From positions 1 to 64,000 of the forward strand of contig CAIXUG010000030.1 of NCBI GenBank assembly GCA_903922605.1: DNA of 64,000 nucleotides, in the 5' to 3' direction. This DNA is from an uncultured Verrucomicrobiota bacterium. Its GTDB lineage: Bacteria; Verrucomicrobiota; Verrucomicrobiia; Limisphaerales; UBA9464. A program made the position numbers and the translations under genes. Below the pieces are notes generated by a model. The model made no database searches, was not told the DNA's origin, and saw only the letters and a list, made by a program, of their open reading frames with translations. Shown here piece after piece: positions 61,559 to 64,000 of the stretch (its first letter is position 1; the number at the start of each line of letters is the position of its first letter).

Positions 61559-63316
61559 ATGAGCCGCATCTTAACCGTCACCCTCACCGCGCTGGCTGTC
61601 GCCAGCAGCACCGCCTTTGCCGCCGACCCGGTGGACTTCAAGAAGCAGGTCAAACCCATCCTCGAGGTCAACTGCCTCAAGTGCCACGGCCCGGAGAAGC
61701 CCAAGGGCAAGCTCTCGCTCGTGAGCCTCGCCGACGCACTCAAGGGCGGCGAGAATGGCGCGGCCCTCGTGCCGAAAGATTCCGCCAAGTCCCCGCTGTT
61801 CACGAGCACCACCCTACCCAAGGACGACGACAAGGCCATGCCCCCGAAGGGCGACCGCCTCACCGCCGCGCAGCAGGCCACGCTGAAAACCTGGATCGAA
61901 CAGGGTGCGCCCTGGCCCGACGACGTGAAGCTGGCCCAGGCGGAAAAGGTGGATTTCGTGAAGCAGATCCAGCCGATTTTCGAGGTCAACTGCGTGGGCT
62001 GCCATCACGAGGGCCACGCCAAGGGCGACCTGCGGATGGATTCGAAGGCCGAGTTCTTCAAGTCCAAGGACATCGTGCCCGGCGATGCGGCCGCGTCGAA
62101 GGTCTTCACCTCCACCGCCCTGCCCGCCGATCACGACGACCTCATGCCGCCGAAGAAAAAGGGCGGTCCGCTGCAGCCGCCGCAAATCGAACTTATTCGC
62201 AACTGGATCAACCAGGGTGCCGAGTGGCCCGATGGCGTGGCGCTCTCCCAGAAGGAGGCCGCCGCCACCACGACGCGCGACATGACCGCACTCTATGCGG
62301 CGATCCATGCGCTGCTGGTGAAGAACAGCACGGTCGCCCCCGGCACCAAGCTGGAGAACTTTTCCGAAACGATTCCCGGCACTCCGGGCACCTTCGACAT
62401 GGTCGCGATCCCCGGCGGCGAGTTCCTGATGGGCAGCCCCGCCAGCGAGGCCGGCCGCAAGGCCGATGAGACCCAGCACAAGGTGAAGATCGACCCCTTC
62501 TGGATGGGCAAGACCGAGGTGACGTGGAACGAGTACGAGCTGTTCCAGTTCCCCGCCTTCGAGAAGGGCACGAACGTCAGCACCGAGCGCGTGGACCGCG
62601 AGCTGATGATCTTCCTCAACTTCCCGCCGCCCGCAGATGGTGGCAACCCCTACGTCGGCAAGGAAGCCGACGCGGTCAGCCGTCCGACCACGCCGTACGT
62701 GGAGATGAGCTTCGGTATGGGCAAGGACAACTTCCCGGCCATCAGCATGACGCACATGGCGGCGCTGTATTACTGCCGCTGGCTGTCCGCTAAGACCGGC
62801 CACTTCTACCGCCTGGCCACCGAGGCCGAGTGGGAGTACGCCGCCCGCGCCGGCACCACGACGAAGTACTTCTGGGGCGATGATCCGAAGCAGGCCGGCG
62901 AATACGCCTGGTTCTCCGACAACTCCGACGGCAAGTACCAGAAGGTCGGCAAGAAGAAGCCGAACCCCTGGGGTCTCTACGACATGATCGGCAATGTTTC
63001 CGAGTGGACCATGGACGGCTACAAGGCCGACGCCTACACCACCCTGCCCTCGGACAATCCGTGGCTGCCTGGCTTCGCCGAGTATCCCCACGTCGCCCGC
63101 GGCGGCTCCTGGGATGACGATATCGACGGGCTCCGCATCGCCGCGCGCAAGCCGAGCGACAAGGACTGGAAGATGCGCGATCCGCAGCTCCCGAAGTCCA
63201 AGTGGTATCTCACCGACGCGCAGTTCCTCGGCTGGCGCGTGGTGCGCCCGCTGAATGTGCCGGCCACGCCGGAAGAACTGGCCAAGGTCTGGACCAGCTT
63301 CCCGCCGAAGAAGTGA
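61559..63316 (+). CDS. Fusion of two PSCyt1 haem domains and a SUMF1-like domain
   Basis: The 585-residue exported protein has a signal peptide, two tandem cytochrome-like domains with CLKCH (C39-H43) and CVGCH (C145-H149), each followed by a LMPPK/AMPPK segment. A SUMF1 domain follows from about residue 280 (AIPGGEFLMGSPASEAGRKA, GLYDMIGNVSEWTMDG, HVARGGSWDDDIDGLRIAAR). The copper-binding Cys pair of formylglycine-generating enzymes is missing, so I expect a binding rather than an FGE role. An intrinsic terminator follows. ATG at 61559 leads the signal peptide. Confidence 0.92.
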   Translation: MSRILTVTLTALAVASSTAFAADPVDFKKQVKPILEVNCLKCHGPEKPKGKLSLVSLADALKGGENGAALVPKDSAKSPLFTSTTLPKDDDKAMPPKGDRLTAAQQATLKTWIEQGAPWPDDVKLAQAEKVDFVKQIQPIFEVNCVGCHHEGHAKGDLRMDSKAEFFKSKDIVPGDAAASKVFTSTALPADHDDLMPPKKKGGPLQPPQIELIRNWINQGAEWPDGVALSQKEAAATTTRDMTALYAAIHALLVKNSTVAPGTKLENFSETIPGTPGTFDMVAIPGGEFLMGSPASEAGRKADETQHKVKIDPFWMGKTEVTWNEYELFQFPAFEKGTNVSTERVDRELMIFLNFPPPADGGNPYVGKEADAVSRPTTPYVEMSFGMGKDNFPAISMTHMAALYYCRWLSAKTGHFYRLATEAEWEYAARAGTTTKYFWGDDPKQAGEYAWFSDNSDGKYQKVGKKKPNPWGLYDMIGNVSEWTMDGYKADAYTTLPSDNPWLPGFAEYPHVARGGSWDDDIDGLRIAARKPSDKDWKMRDPQLPKSKWYLTDAQFLGWRVVRPLNVPATPEELAKVWTSFPPKK

Positions 63317-63347
63317 GCGGGCGCAGTTGAATCAACGAATGACACGG

Positions 63348-63377
63348 TAAGGGCCATAAACATGGCCCTTATTTTTT
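63348..63377 (+). terminator. Intrinsic terminator after the cytochrome-SUMF1 gene
   Basis: A perfect 10-bp stem TAAGGGCCAT / ATGGCCCTTA with AAAC loop is followed by six T on the plus strand, 31 bases past the stop at 63316. Confidence 0.9.
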
Positions 63378-63442
63378 GGAGGGATCCCTGCGACAAACCG
63401 TTCCCGGTTACCGAGGATCCGATAAGGTGGAGCTTACCGGTT

Positions 63443-63495
63443 GCGCTGGTGGGGCGGCGCTGGGCGCCGCCCTAATTTTGCGGCCCCGCCAGCGC
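63443..63495. repeat. Nested GC-rich hairpins
   Basis: An inner 8-bp stem GGCGGCGC / GCGCCGCC (63453-63471) lies near the left side of an outer 13-base inverted pair, 63443-63455 and 63483-63495 (12 of 13 matching). The arms partly overlap, so alternative folds are possible. The remaining intergenic bases (63381-63734) are G/C-rich with other short palindromes and no gene that I can support. Confidence 0.6.
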
Positions 63496-63734
63496 AGCGC
63501 CGCAGGCGGCCGGCCACCCAAGCCTCAAGGCGTACCAAAGTTTGATCAAGCCCCCTAAGGCTTCGCCCCCAACGCATGTTGTGGCGGGACGAATGTATCC
63601 GTGCGGGGGCGCCCCGACGACGCTGACGCTGGTCGGGGCGGAATCATCGGCAGAGCCGCAGCTCTGCCCTACCAGCGCATTGGACTAACTCTCCCGTTCC
63701 AAACGGCGATCAAACGTCGATGGAGTTCCGTGAT

Positions 63735-64000
63735 TTACGCCGAGGCGGATATGTCCTTCAGATCAGCGCGAACGCTTTGGTAGCTGGTGCCGAAGCTCAA
63801 CGCACCCGGTACCGGCGTGACGCCATTCTGCGAGCAATACTGCGTGTAAGTGCCCGGCCACCAGTTGCGATGCTGCGTCAGCCCCTGCTGCCGCCATTCT
63901 TCCCAGCCCATCAGCACCTTGCTCCAGCAACGGTCGCCATAGGCCACGGCCTCGTGCGCGCTCGGCATGTCGCTCACGTACCAGTCACGGCCCACCCGGG
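63735..64000 (-). CDS. C-terminal part of an unidentified protein (runs off the window)
   Basis: An 88-codon minus-strand frame continues past the end of the window; the visible GTG at 63995 need not be the start. The sequence is Trp-rich (VLMGWEEWRQQGLTQHRNWW) and ends LKDISASA. I do not recognise a family, and the coding call rests on an open frame and plausible composition only. Confidence 0.45.
   Translation of the reverse strand, partial: RVGRDWYVSDMPSAHEAVAYGDRCWSKVLMGWEEWRQQGLTQHRNWWPGTYTQYCSQNGVTPVPGALSFGTSYQSVRADLKDISASA

Overview
The window is GC-rich, Gram-negative DNA that most likely comes from a member of the Verrucomicrobiota. The evidence is the mix of families: lipid A and heptose genes (lpxD, hldA, gmhB-like), paired DUF1552 and DUF1592-type haem proteins, a PVC-type haem-binding protein, a PEP-CTERM protein, an SBBP-repeat surface protein and a DUF6600 protein. 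This combination is typical of Verrucomicrobiota and Planctomycetota. I cannot fix the family from the sequence alone. No rRNA, tRNA, CRISPR array, transposase or phage gene was seen.

Layout. 0-7 kb: a complete ATP synthase operon on the minus strand (atpBEFHAGDC) ending in a clear intrinsic terminator. 7-11 kb: a zincin-like protein and an HlyD/ABC exporter. 11-14 kb: an LPS-heptose operon (hldA, gmhB-like, a GNAT and a membrane protein). 14-20 kb: an HTH/ankyrin group, thiG, a large U32 peptidase-family protein, trmO and yciH. 20-30 kb: a flavoprotein, DUF1552 and DUF1592 proteins split by a riboflavin-kinase-like gene plus a GH172-like gene, and lpxD. 31-35 kb: a large SBBP/BNR-like surface protein. 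35-52.8 kb: a sulfur-related locus (below). 53-63.3 kb: a nucleotide-pyrophosphatase-like enzyme, a DUF6600 protein, then a run of exported redox proteins (DMFase-beta-like, di-haem peroxidase, PVC haem protein, cytochrome-SUMF1 fusion). A partial gene ends the window.

The part I find most interesting is 35-52.8 kb. It holds a sulfate-binding protein, an OprP-like porin, an Rrf2 regulator with four clustered cysteines, a YezD-like (DUF2292) protein, and a 13-kb run of ten minus-strand genes. That run goes from a PEP-CTERM protein through a PBP-like protein, a paralogue of the first, an FhaC/FhaB two-partner secretion pair and ExbB-ExbD-TonB-ExbD, and ends in cysteine synthase. Similar dyads with core CTATTGAC lie upstream of yezD, of porin-sbp and of the 13-kb run. 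The exported proteins of these units contain almost no cysteine or methionine (about 14 in roughly 3,650 mature residues by my count). I infer a sulfur-limitation regulon that makes a sulfur-sparing surface apparatus; its substrate is unknown.

The window is also rich in small non-coding repeats: a three-copy family of 161-163 bp inverted-repeat elements, two other MITE-like elements, hairpins with a constant TTCA loop, and hairpins built from degenerate short tandem repeats. Two of the last kind sit in frame inside the U32 gene.
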